Source: Pedobacter polysacchareus (GTDB lineage Bacteria; Bacteroidota; Bacteroidia; Sphingobacteriales; Sphingobacteriaceae). Taken from it: 64,000 nucleotides of DNA. Below the pieces are notes generated by a model. That model made no database searches and was not told the origin of the DNA. It saw only the letters and a program-made list of their open reading frames with translations. The stretch spans positions 682,001 to 746,000 of the forward strand of contig NZ_JAHYSS010000002.1 in assembly GCF_019802255.1 (NCBI RefSeq), in the 5' to 3' direction. How positions within the stretch are numbered: the first letter of the stretch is position 1; each line of letters begins with the position of its first letter. The translations under genes and the position numbers were made by a program. Shown piece after piece: positions 7,273 to 16,031 of the stretch.

Positions 7273-9024
7273 ATGAAAAGTGTTAAGGCTCCAAATTCAG
7301 ACGTCACTTTTGAAAAGCAACTCAAAGCCTATCAGAAAAGAATTTCCAACATCCTGGAAAGCTTTACAGATGCATTCTTTGAAGTAGACAGCGATTGGAC
7401 TGTTATTTATTGGAATAAAGAAGCGGAACGGATACTGATGATGCCTAGAAAAAACATCATAGGCAAAAATCTATGGGAAGTATACAGTGATGCCATTCCA
7501 CTTAAATTTTACAAAGAATACCATCGTGCAGTTGCAGAAAATACCGCCGTACGTTTCCAGGAATATTTTGAACCACATCAATTGTGGTTTGAGGTAGCTG
7601 CTTTTCCTTCCGGTGAAGGTTTGTCTGTTTATTTTAAAGACATTACAGCTCATGTAAATGCGACAGAGCAGCTAGAGAAGGAAAAACAGCGGTATATCGA
7701 CTTATTTAACCTCAGCCCACTTCCTCAATGGGTATATGACAAGGAAACACTCGCTTTTTTGGATGTGAATGAGGCTGCAATAAAGTTTTATGGCTACACA
7801 CGTCATCAGTTTTTAAAAATGAACATAGGGGACGTCCGCCCATTGGAAGATTGGGATGTACAGCAGGAGGAGGTCATTAAAGCGCTTAATATGGGGGATA
7901 TTGGCCAGTCGATCACCCGCCATTGTAAAAAAAATGGGGATTTGGTCTATGTAACTGTAGAAAGTAATGAGGTTCAATTTAATGACGTGGCCGCTTGTTT
8001 GGCATTGGTAATCGACCGTACGGAACAAATTAGAGCTGAATATGATTTGTCAAGAAGCGAACAAAGGTTTAAAGCCATGGTACAGAATGGGTCGGACCTG
8101 ATCACCATATTAGATGCCAAAGCAGTGTATAAATATGTAAGTCCAGCCGCTATGGCGATTTTAGGTGTTGATCCCGAGCAATTGTTAGGGAAACGTCTTT
8201 TTGATTTTATTCATCCGGACGACCGTCAGGAAACGCAACGCAGTTTCGATCGGATAAAAGAACATAAACAGATACATTTACATTCCTTTCGCTTTAAAAA
8301 TAAACAAGGGGATTACCGCTGGATAGAAACCATTATTACCAACATGATGGACGACCCGGCGGTGCAGGGGCTTGTCTGCAATTCAAGAGATATTACCGAA
8401 GACATAGAGAACAAAAGAAAAATTGCAGAGAGTATCGGGCGCTACAATATTGTCTCTAAAGCCACCAGTGATGTGATCTGGGATTGGAATATGGAAACCG
8501 AAGGTATCCTTTGGAATAAAGGTTTAAAAGAAGTTTTTGGCTATGATCAGACTGAGAATAACCGGAATTGGTTTCTGGAACGCATCCATCCGGAAGACCT
8601 CACGATGGTATTGCGGGAGTTTAAATTGCTCACAACCAATAAAAAGACCAGGTTAAAACTGGAGTATCGTTTTCGCTGTGCGGATGGCATCTATAAATCA
8701 GTATTGGACCGCTCTTTTGTAGTATTTGATACCAAAGGGAAACCCACACGTATGATCGGTTCCATGCAGGATATCACAGAAAGGATCAACCATACCAAAG
8801 CAATAGAAGCACAAAATAGCCAGTTAAGAAAAATTGCCTGGATCCAGGCCCATGAAATCAGAGCACCTTTAGCCCGGATTATGGGCTTAGTAGAGCTGCT
8901 GCAAGGCTATTCTTCAGATCAGGTTTTAAAAGAATATATCGCCCATTTAAAATCATCTTCCGATGAATTAGATAAGGTCATCAGATCAATTATGAAAAAT
9001 GCTGACCATCAATCCCTGGATTGA
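7273..9024 (+). CDS. four-PAS sensor protein ending in a histidine phosphoacceptor domain, no ATPase domain
   Basis: A 583-residue soluble protein. PAS-type domains lie at roughly 15-120, 135-255, 260-375 and 385-505, each ending in a typical DIT-containing strand (YFKDITAH, VIDRTEQIR, NSRDITED, SMQDITER). Residues ~515-575 form a dimerisation/phosphoacceptor helix pair with the H-box HEIRAPLARI; the His is residue 527. The protein then stops: no N, G1 or G2 box of a HATPase_c domain is present, and the 160 bases to the next gene are too short to hold one. It cannot autophosphorylate alone and may depend on a partner kinase. Confidence 0.8.
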   Translation: MKSVKAPNSDVTFEKQLKAYQKRISNILESFTDAFFEVDSDWTVIYWNKEAERILMMPRKNIIGKNLWEVYSDAIPLKFYKEYHRAVAENTAVRFQEYFEPHQLWFEVAAFPSGEGLSVYFKDITAHVNATEQLEKEKQRYIDLFNLSPLPQWVYDKETLAFLDVNEAAIKFYGYTRHQFLKMNIGDVRPLEDWDVQQEEVIKALNMGDIGQSITRHCKKNGDLVYVTVESNEVQFNDVAACLALVIDRTEQIRAEYDLSRSEQRFKAMVQNGSDLITILDAKAVYKYVSPAAMAILGVDPEQLLGKRLFDFIHPDDRQETQRSFDRIKEHKQIHLHSFRFKNKQGDYRWIETIITNMMDDPAVQGLVCNSRDITEDIENKRKIAESIGRYNIVSKATSDVIWDWNMETEGILWNKGLKEVFGYDQTENNRNWFLERIHPEDLTMVLREFKLLTTNKKTRLKLEYRFRCADGIYKSVLDRSFVVFDTKGKPTRMIGSMQDITERINHTKAIEAQNSQLRKIAWIQAHEIRAPLARIMGLVELLQGYSSDQVLKEYIAHLKSSSDELDKVIRSIMKNADHQSLD

Positions 9025-9184
9025 AATAGCTAATTCTTATCCTACATCAATGCACAGGCGTAAAAGCCAGGTTATCTTTGTATATCATAATTATTCGCTC
9101 AGGATCATACTTTGATTTAGTTCAGTAATGAGCTCAATTTAAATCTCACAGCGGAATAAATATGGTATAAAAAAGGAGAAGATA

Positions 9185-10057
9185 ATGAAAAAGGTAATTG
9201 AAAAAATCGTGACAAATTCTGGCAGACCACACATGGTTGGTGATGGGTTTAGGGTATTTAATTATATCCCGGGAGCAGGTATCCCTCAGGAGAGAATCAG
9301 CCCATTTTTACTCCTGGATTTTAATCCTGAATATGATTTTGGCCCTTCAAGCCACGTAAGAGGTGTTGGCGTCCATCCACATAAAGGTTTTGAAACGGTA
9401 ACGATTGCTTATAAAGGAACGGTAGCGCATCACGACAGTACAGGTAGTCATGGCATAATCAATTCTGGTGATGTGCAATGGATGACTGCTGGTAACGGTA
9501 TTTTACATAAAGAGTACCATGAAGAAGCATTTTCTAAAAGGGGCGGTCCTTTTGAAATGGTACAGTTATGGGTAAATCTTCCTAAAAAAGATAAATCTGT
9601 AGCTCCGCATTATCAGGAGTTAACTGCTGCGGGAATGGGGAAACTGGAATTGCCGGATGCTGCAGGTGTAGTCAATGTGATCGCGGGAAACTTTAACGGA
9701 ATCGCAGGGCCTGCTCAAACTTATAGTCCGGTAAATCTGTTTGATATAAAACTGAAAGCAGGTGGAACGGTAAGTACCCAGGTTTCCGCTGCTCATAATA
9801 CTGCTTTATTAGTGGTAAATGGTAGTGTAGAAGTAAATGGAGAACGTGTAGGAGAACATAATTTTGTATTGTTTGGAAATGAAGGAGAAGAAATTCAGCT
9901 GAAAGCCAATCAAGACAGTGTGATCTTACTGATGAGTGGAGCGCCTTTGAATGAACCAATCGTGAGCTATGGCCCATTTGTAATGAATACAGATGAAGAA
10001 ATCAGTCAGGCGATTGTGGATTTCAATATGGGTAAATTCGGAGAATTGGCTGATTAA
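9185..10057 (+). CDS. pirin family protein
   Basis: A 290-residue bicupin. The N-terminal cupin has the pirin metal site: H64, H66 (GVHPHKGFETV), H108 and E110 (GILHKEYHE). The second cupin is at about 185-280. Length matches bacterial pirins, some of which oxidise quercetin or act as redox-linked regulators; the actual substrate is unknown here. It is probably cytoplasmic. The small GNAT-like gene starting 16 bases downstream is likely co-transcribed, and a strong terminator follows that gene. Confidence 0.9.
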   Translation: MKKVIEKIVTNSGRPHMVGDGFRVFNYIPGAGIPQERISPFLLLDFNPEYDFGPSSHVRGVGVHPHKGFETVTIAYKGTVAHHDSTGSHGIINSGDVQWMTAGNGILHKEYHEEAFSKRGGPFEMVQLWVNLPKKDKSVAPHYQELTAAGMGKLELPDAAGVVNVIAGNFNGIAGPAQTYSPVNLFDIKLKAGGTVSTQVSAAHNTALLVVNGSVEVNGERVGEHNFVLFGNEGEEIQLKANQDSVILLMSGAPLNEPIVSYGPFVMNTDEEISQAIVDFNMGKFGELAD

Positions 10058-10073
10058 TCAAAATTTTAAGGTT

Positions 10074-10367
10074 ATGAATGAGGAATATGTAAGTCTTCCC
10101 CTGGTTAAAAACCCGGAAGCAAACCGTTTTGAACTGAAAGTAGGGGAGTATACTGCATTTATCGAGTATAAAGAACGCGATAAGAAGATCTGGTTAATCC
10201 ATACAGAATCCCCTGAAGCGCTACAGGGTAAAGGCGCTGCTACAGCAATAATTGAAAAGACTTTGGCTTATATAGAAGACCATGGTTATAAATTGATCCC
10301 GCTGTGTCTGATGGTTGCCGCCTATCTCAAACGGCATCCGGAATGGAATAGGGTGGTAGTTGCTTAA
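10074..10367 (+). CDS. YjdJ-type GNAT family N-acetyltransferase
   Basis: A 97-residue minimal GNAT domain. It contains LIHTESPEALQGKGAATAII, the acetyl-CoA pyrophosphate-binding loop (Q/RxxGxG/A), and a C-terminal PLCLMVAAYLKRHPEW segment that matches small stand-alone YjdJ-like proteins, including the conserved final HPEW. The start at 10074 was chosen because it lies 16 bases after the pirin stop and gives the usual family length; a longer frame from 9993 would overlap pirin. It forms an operon with pirin that ends at a strong terminator. The substrate is unknown. Confidence 0.85.
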   Translation: MNEEYVSLPLVKNPEANRFELKVGEYTAFIEYKERDKKIWLIHTESPEALQGKGAATAIIEKTLAYIEDHGYKLIPLCLMVAAYLKRHPEWNRVVVA

Positions 10368-10392
10368 TATATTCCTAAAATATGAATCATAA

Positions 10393-10430
10393 AGCAGCCC
10401 GGCAATCAAAATTGCCGGGCTGCTTTTTTT
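10393..10430 (+). terminator. strong intrinsic terminator after the pirin operon
   Basis: A perfect 14-bp stem (10393-10406 with 10411-10424, AGCAGCCCGGCAAT) with the four-base loop CAAA is followed by six further T residues. It ends the pirin-GNAT operon and could also serve the convergent acetyltransferase gene. Confidence 0.9.
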
Positions 10431-10469
10431 GTATCAATTTTTTTTATTAAGGATAAGTCTGTGAATTAC

Positions 10470-11006
10470 TTATTGGCTTAACCAATCGGCTTTACTGATT
10501 TCAAACCAGTCACATTTTATTCCTTCATGGTCGAAATGACCAGTGATTTTTAATCCTGATTTTTGTAAAGCATGGCGCGATCCTGCATTCTCAGCATGTG
10601 CCATTGCATAGACCGTTTCCAGATTCATTTCTTCAAATGCGTATTTTAAGGATGCTTTAGCTGATTCGGTTGCATAACCCTTGCCCCAGTGTTCCTTTAA
10701 AAAGCGGTAGCCCACCTCATAAAAATGGTTGCGGTCATTTATCGGACTGGTGATCAATTTCAAACCTCCCCAACCTACAAATTCCTTACTTTCCTTGTCA
10801 ACAACTGCCCACCGGCCAATGCCATTGGTTACATATTGTTCCCTGATGAAACGAATATTGTCTTCCGACTCACTGATGTCTTTAAAAGGTTTATTGCCCA
10901 GATACTTGTGCACTTCCGGATCGGAATCCATCTTGAACATCAAAGGCGCATCTGCCAGGGTAAGTGTTCTTAAAATAATACGGTCGGTTTCTACAAAAAT
11001 CTTCAT
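10470..11006 (-). CDS. GNAT family N-acetyltransferase (RimJ/RimL type)
   Basis: A 178-residue acetyltransferase. The N terminus FVETDRIILRTLTLADAPLM is the usual start of the RimJ/RimL-type branch. The acetyl-CoA loop appears as HWGKGYATESAKASLKYAF, and AENAGSRHALQKSGL is the conserved motif B region. Such enzymes acetylate protein N termini or small amines; the target is unknown. It is a single gene converging on the pirin operon. A second GNAT gene starts 155 bases upstream on the other strand, so the two may share a promoter region but are not close copies. Confidence 0.85.
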   Translation of the reverse strand: MKIFVETDRIILRTLTLADAPLMFKMDSDPEVHKYLGNKPFKDISESEDNIRFIREQYVTNGIGRWAVVDKESKEFVGWGGLKLITSPINDRNHFYEVGYRFLKEHWGKGYATESAKASLKYAFEEMNLETVYAMAHAENAGSRHALQKSGLKITGHFDHEGIKCDWFEISKADWLSQ

Positions 11007-11160
11007 GTTGATATAAAATAATATCCTTTACCTAAAGCTTAGGTCTCAGCGTTTCCAAAATTGCTCAATACTTTAGAATTATAAAAGCTTTGAATTTATT
11101 TATAAATAATTGTTAAGAGTATAGTTTAAAGACTAAAATATTCTTATTATTGGTCTTTGT

Positions 11161-11700
11161 ATGATCATGAAATCAAAAAAGATAACTACGCAACGTCTTT
11201 ATTTACTTCCGTTTACACTTCAAATGGCCAGAGAGATCATGGATGGTCAATTTACTTCCTTATTGTCTCTTGGGATAAAACCTGGAGCAGGCTGGCCGGA
11301 TGAAGAGCTGTTGGAATGTTTACCAAGAATCATCGAAAATCTGGAAAAAGTATCGGAACCTTCTGGTTTTGAATCCTGGATGATTATTGATAAAAGCAGT
11401 AAATCGTTGATTGGTGATGCTGGATTTAAAGGACTTCCGAATGCGGATGGAATCGTAGACCTTGGTTACGCCATTGTAGCTGCTGAAAGGCGTAAAGGCT
11501 ATGCTGCTGAAGCTGCCGAAGCACTGATCAAATGGGCTTTTAAACAACCTGAAGTAAAAATGATTACTGCGTTATGCAAGCACGTCAATGAAGGCTCTAC
11601 AAAAACACTGACCAATCTGGGATTCTACCAGAAGTTTGTCAAAGAGGAGATGATCCACTGGTTTTTACTTCGTGAGCCCAATAAAAAAGTATTAGGGTAA
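11161..11700 (+). CDS. GNAT family N-acetyltransferase
   Basis: A 179-residue acetyltransferase of the RimJ/RimL-like type. It shows TTQRLYLLPFTLQMAREI at the start, AAERRKGYAAEAAEALIKWA as the acetyl-CoA binding loop, and HVNEGSTKTLTNLGFYQKF in motif B. The ATG at 11161 is followed by another at 11167 (MKSKK); either may be used. It is divergent from the previous acetyltransferase and converges on the beta-propeller lipoprotein gene. The substrate is not evident. Confidence 0.82.
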   Translation: MIMKSKKITTQRLYLLPFTLQMAREIMDGQFTSLLSLGIKPGAGWPDEELLECLPRIIENLEKVSEPSGFESWMIIDKSSKSLIGDAGFKGLPNADGIVDLGYAIVAAERRKGYAAEAAEALIKWAFKQPEVKMITALCKHVNEGSTKTLTNLGFYQKFVKEEMIHWFLLREPNKKVLG

Positions 11701-11742
11701 AAAAAACGGGATAGTCATCTGTAAATTGATCCACTACCCCGT
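11701..11742 (-). terminator. probable terminator for the minus-strand lipoprotein gene
   Basis: Read on the minus strand, the arms at 11733-11742 and 11706-11715 (ACGGGGTAGT and ACTATCCCGT) pair with one mismatch around a 17-base loop, and a run of six T residues follows. It lies just past the stop at 11763. Confidence 0.5.
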
Positions 11743-11762
11743 CGAGAATTAGCATTAGGAAA

Positions 11763-13289
11763 TTATAAAGTTTTAGGGGAATATACTTTGATTTGTCCAT
11801 CGCCTTCACTGCTCAGCAGCAACAGGCTTTTTTTGGTCGGGCTATTTTTAGCGGCAATGAAAAGTACACCTTCAGGTGCATCCCCGGTTTTTAGCAGTTG
11901 AAGAAAGACAGGTTTTGAAGGACTGCTCACATCATATACTGCCACTGCATCCGCTCTTTCCATCCCCACAAATGCGATTTTCTTGCTGCCCACACTGCCA
12001 ATTGCAATGCCTTCCGGCTCCACACTTTTATCGTCACTTCTGGTTTCGTCATAAAAACCTGCTGCAATGGTTTTTACGTCCAGTTCATTTTTACTGTCGT
12101 ACACCTGCACTCCGCTGTTACCATTCCATGCGCTGAAAGATCTGGCGCCAAAAGAATACAGTTCGTCATAATCGCCATCCCCATCGGTATCGCCTAAGGT
12201 GGTCGTGATATTTAACCTGCCTAGCTGCTCATCTTTTTTCAGCAAACTGGCGTTAGGAAAGGCTGTCGGATCTAAAACAATGCTTTTGTCTTTGATTCGC
12301 TGTATCTCAGAAAAGCCGCCATACTCTCTGGCATCGCCTTCATTAGCGGTAAACAGGTAAGGTATTCCTCCAGATTCTACGAGGCCAATGGCATCAGGAA
12401 GGTACATGCCTTTCACTTTCCATTTTCCCAAAACGGTAGCATTGTCTTTATCGCTGGGATCAATTTCATTACCATCCAGGTTATAATCTTTAAAACCTAA
12501 AGGGAAAATATCGGTAATCGTCTTGCTGTCAATATTGATTTTGGCAATGGCATTATTTTCCTGTAAGGTCACCCAGGCTGTTTTTGAATCTTCAGAAACG
12601 GTGATGTATTCCGGTTCAATCCCTTTCAGGAAATCATTCCCAGGTCCAAATACGCGGAAACCTTTACTCATTAATGCGGCCTTCTGACCGGTAAATGCAG
12701 AGAAGTCAATGGTGTTTACGGCATAATTATTAGCCACTGAGATGATCGAAACTGTACCTGCCGGGTCGATGGTATAGGCATCATTAGGTTCTCCTTCATT
12801 GGCAGTTAAAATGTATTTGCCATCGGGTGTGAAGGTCACCATATCTGGTAAAGCACCAACGCTGACCACCTTAATCTCTGTATAGTCGCTGGTTTTGAAA
12901 ACGACAACTTTCCCATTTTCCTGTTTATTGGTAGATTCTATCGCTGCGGCAAGCTTTCCGTCATGCACACTCACACTGTTTACCAATCCGCCATAAGCGG
13001 CCACAGGAATGCTACCAATGCTTTTCATGGCAGTAGGATCTTTAAAATCGATGACTTCAATTCTATTGTTGCCCTCAGTATTGTTCACTACAAACAAGCG
13101 ATTGGTGCTCGGATCGAAAGCCGTAATTTCTGCCGCTCCTGCTCCTCCGACAGTATAACTACCGATTTCGGCAAAAGTACCGGCATCTTCATTAACGATC
13201 AGTTCGGGTATTTCTTCTGTTGCGGTATCCGCTTTTTTACAGCCCAGGGCTGCAACTAACAATAAACCAAATAGTAATTTTTTATTCAT
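11763..13289 (-). CDS. choice-of-anchor I family beta-propeller lipoprotein
   Basis: A 508-residue lipoprotein: signal MNKKLLFGLLLVAALGC with lipobox Cys17 and KKAD after it. The remainder is a WD/YVTN-like beta-propeller with recurring phrases such as DPSTNRLFVVNNTEGNNRIE, TPDGKYILTANEGEPND and GIPYLFTANEGDAREYGGF, plus an Asp-rich GDTDGDGDYDELYSFGARSF. This is the signature of the choice-of-anchor I family seen with secreted phosphatase-like proteins. The lipidation site means it is anchored in the envelope. It is a single gene, and its role (perhaps phosphate or metal linked) is not proven. Confidence 0.85.
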   Translation of the reverse strand: MNKKLLFGLLLVAALGCKKADTATEEIPELIVNEDAGTFAEIGSYTVGGAGAAEITAFDPSTNRLFVVNNTEGNNRIEVIDFKDPTAMKSIGSIPVAAYGGLVNSVSVHDGKLAAAIESTNKQENGKVVVFKTSDYTEIKVVSVGALPDMVTFTPDGKYILTANEGEPNDAYTIDPAGTVSIISVANNYAVNTIDFSAFTGQKAALMSKGFRVFGPGNDFLKGIEPEYITVSEDSKTAWVTLQENNAIAKINIDSKTITDIFPLGFKDYNLDGNEIDPSDKDNATVLGKWKVKGMYLPDAIGLVESGGIPYLFTANEGDAREYGGFSEIQRIKDKSIVLDPTAFPNASLLKKDEQLGRLNITTTLGDTDGDGDYDELYSFGARSFSAWNGNSGVQVYDSKNELDVKTIAAGFYDETRSDDKSVEPEGIAIGSVGSKKIAFVGMERADAVAVYDVSSPSKPVFLQLLKTGDAPEGVLFIAAKNSPTKKSLLLLSSEGDGQIKVYSPKTL

Positions 13290-13504
13290 ATCAAGCGTTC
13301 GTTGGTGATAGATTTCCTCAAAGGTATCCGCTGGATATAAGCAGGCTTTATATTTTACGTTATGATATTGTTAACCGTTTCATCTTGTAATACTCTGTTT
13401 TTGAGTGTAATTTTTAAAACTTAATCTCCGGGTTTTACGTTATCAAAATAATTTAAAAGCTTTATGTTCATTAATGGTAAATCCTTGATTAAATTTAGAT
13501 AGAT

Positions 13505-15439
13505 ATGAACAATGCGCTTACTATTGATTCTGGCGATTGTTTCTACACAGGGACAGATTTTCAAAACTTCTTTAAAGTATCTTCACAGTCGGTGGTTTTC
13601 AAAGCAAACGCTCCTGATTTTACCATTTTAGCGGTAAGCGATCAATTTGTAGACCTTGTTTTAAAACCCCGTAAAGCCTTATTAGGTCAAAAATTCTTTG
13701 ATGTTTTTCCGGCGAAGGCAAAAAATAATCACAGCAGAGTACTTGCTTTTAAAGCGTTGGAAGAGATGTTGCTGATCAAGAAAAGAGTAGATCTTCCAAT
13801 TTATATATATGATGTGTATTCCAGTGAAACCGGTAAAATGGAGCCTTTATATTGGTCGAATTCCAATCAGCCAGTACTGGATGGGGATGGCAATGTAGCT
13901 TACATCATCAATACAACGGCCAATGTAACGGCACAGGTCATGCTGAAAGAAATGGCCAGCAACTCCGCAGAAAAACTGCTGGAAGAACAGCGGGAGCGTT
14001 TACATAAGATGTTTATGAAAGCGCCGATTGGTATGGCACTTTATACGAAAGATCATTTTGTGATAGAATATGCCAATGAGGCAATTTGTAAGATGTGGGG
14101 GAAAGGAGGGCCTTTAGAAGTGATGGGGCAGTCTATTTTTGAGTTGCTGCCTTCTATGCTGGATTTCGGTTACCAGGAAATTTTTGAACGTGTCATTTCC
14201 AGTGCTGAGTCTTACCAGGTCAGGGAATCGCCAGTTAAATTTGAGCGTGATGGCGTATTGGAGATTTTCTATTTTGACCTGAACCTGGAACCGGTTTTTG
14301 GGAAAGGACAGGAAGTCACCGGTTTGTTATCCGTGGTTAATAATGTGACAGGAAAGGTACTCGCCAGGAAAACAATTGAAAATGCGGAAGAGCGACTTCG
14401 CCTGGCTTCAGAAGCTACAGGGATTGCGAGCTGGGACCTGGATCTCCAAACTAAAGAGATCATTTATTCTCCGAGTCTGGCAGATTTATTCGGGATGCCA
14501 GGGAAAACCGATCTTAGTTTTACTGAGCTTCGGGCAATCATTCATCCTGAGGATAAAATGATCGTGGAGCAGGCTTTTGAAAATGCATTGCTTTCCGGAA
14601 AATATAATTATCAGGCCAGAATAGCCAGGCCAGATCACATTATTTATTGGATCAAAGTGATCGGGAAGGTGATTTTTAATGACCAGGGCATACCGGTGAG
14701 GATGCTAGGGACGGTGATGGACATCACAGAAAGCAAACAGGAAGAACTGCAGAAAAACGACTTTATTGCCATTGCCAGCCATGAGCTCAAAACACCTTTA
14801 ACCTCTTTAAAAGCTTACGCACAATTGTTGAAATCCAGTAAGGCTGCTACCGACCCCGGATTTGTAAAAAGTGTAGGTGTGAGAATTGAAGGGCAGATCA
14901 ATAAAATGACTAAACTGATCTATAGCTTCCTGGACTTATCAAAGATTGAAACCAATAAGACCGAGCTGACAAAAGAATTGTTCGATGTCAATGAACTGAT
15001 TAAAGAAGTGATCAACGATTACTTATTTCAGGAAAAAAACCATCCTATTGTATTTGATGCAATAACATTGCCCATGATTTATGCCGATAAACATAAAATA
15101 ACACAGGTGATTGATAATCTGGTAAGCAATGCCATTAAATATTCGCCGAAAGGAGGGGAGGTCATCGTAACTGCGTTACTGCAAAATGAAGAAGTATTGG
15201 TTTCCGTGGAAGACCATGGTATTGGAATCGATAATAATCACCTGCATAAAATCTTTGACCGATTCTATAGAATTGATGATTTCCAAGTGAAAAATGCCTC
15301 AGGTTTTGGGATCGGATTGTACCTCTGCGCTGATATTATCGCACGCCATAATGGAGAAATCGGACTGGAAAGTGAGCCTGGCAAAGGAAGTAGGTTCTTT
15401 TTCACCCTGCCAGTTGATGCTCCTTCAAAAATCCAATAG
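13505..15439 (+). CDS. PAS domain sensor histidine kinase
   Basis: A 644-residue soluble kinase. Three PAS-type domains lie at about 20-150, 160-280 and 290-410. HisKA follows with IASHELKTPLTSLKAYAQ (phosphoacceptor His426). HATPase_c shows the N box VIDNLVSNAIKYSPKGG, G1 VEDHGIGID, F box IFDRFYRID and G2 GFGIGLYLCADII, ending GSRFFFTLP. All catalytic elements are intact, in contrast to the four-PAS protein at 7273. No response regulator is adjacent, so it is an orphan kinase; the signal is unknown. It converges on lutC with only seven bases between the stops. Confidence 0.92.
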   Translation: MNNALTIDSGDCFYTGTDFQNFFKVSSQSVVFKANAPDFTILAVSDQFVDLVLKPRKALLGQKFFDVFPAKAKNNHSRVLAFKALEEMLLIKKRVDLPIYIYDVYSSETGKMEPLYWSNSNQPVLDGDGNVAYIINTTANVTAQVMLKEMASNSAEKLLEEQRERLHKMFMKAPIGMALYTKDHFVIEYANEAICKMWGKGGPLEVMGQSIFELLPSMLDFGYQEIFERVISSAESYQVRESPVKFERDGVLEIFYFDLNLEPVFGKGQEVTGLLSVVNNVTGKVLARKTIENAEERLRLASEATGIASWDLDLQTKEIIYSPSLADLFGMPGKTDLSFTELRAIIHPEDKMIVEQAFENALLSGKYNYQARIARPDHIIYWIKVIGKVIFNDQGIPVRMLGTVMDITESKQEELQKNDFIAIASHELKTPLTSLKAYAQLLKSSKAATDPGFVKSVGVRIEGQINKMTKLIYSFLDLSKIETNKTELTKELFDVNELIKEVINDYLFQEKNHPIVFDAITLPMIYADKHKITQVIDNLVSNAIKYSPKGGEVIVTALLQNEEVLVSVEDHGIGIDNNHLHKIFDRFYRIDDFQVKNASGFGIGLYLCADIIARHNGEIGLESEPGKGSRFFFTLPVDAPSKIQ

Positions 15440-15446
15440 GAATAGG

Positions 15447-16031
15447 TTATGCCATAACAAATACGGTCATGTTTTTTGGACCATGGGCACCAAGTACCAA
15501 TGACTGCTCAATATCGGCGGTTTTTGAAGGACCGGCGATGAAAGCACCAAAGCCATAATGGGCATTTGAAATTTGCTGATAAGCTTCCTGCATATTGGAT
15601 AAAATATCTTTTTTGTGAACCACTACAACGAGCTGCTGGCAAATAAAAGGGATCACCCGTTGTCCCATAAGCGATTCTGTTACCCAAAGTGCTGCATTTT
15701 CTGCTACCCCAAAATGGGCTTTAATAATGGCCACATCTACGTCCTCATAACTGTGAGGAGGAAGGTCCTGCCAGTTTTTTTCAGTCAGTTCAGCCAACTC
15801 AGGAATAGTGGATATTACTCTTGGTAGGCCGCTAAACTGTGTTTTAATCAAGCCAATCAGTTCCTCATAGTCTTGAACAGGATACATCATCCCACCAATT
15901 CCATCTAATACGCTGCCAAACATGGCCAGAGGATCGGGGTACTGAACTAAACCCGTTAAATCTGGAGGTAAAACGGTTAAAGCAGGCTGGCTTTCTTTAA
16001 CGCGTGCAAGGATCTGTGCTCTGCTACTCAT
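15447..16031 (-). CDS. lutC: lactate utilization protein C
   Basis: A 194-residue LutC/YkgG family protein (DUF162). Start at 16031 (MSSRAQILARVKE) overlaps the end of lutB by eight bases; a longer frame reading from 16106 lies inside lutB and is not needed. Family features are ALWVTESLMGQRVIPFICQQ and the C-terminal FGAFIAGPSKTADIEQSLVLGAHGP. In Bacillus subtilis LutABC supports L-lactate oxidation to pyruvate. It is the last gene of the operon. Confidence 0.93.
   Translation of the reverse strand: MSSRAQILARVKESQPALTVLPPDLTGLVQYPDPLAMFGSVLDGIGGMMYPVQDYEELIGLIKTQFSGLPRVISTIPELAELTEKNWQDLPPHSYEDVDVAIIKAHFGVAENAALWVTESLMGQRVIPFICQQLVVVVHKKDILSNMQEAYQQISNAHYGFGAFIAGPSKTADIEQSLVLGAHGPKNMTVFVMA

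Noticed and set aside
9024..9184. Remnant of a HATPase domain after the four-PAS protein
   Set aside because: The 160 bases before pirin are too short and show no N, G1 or G2 box in any frame.
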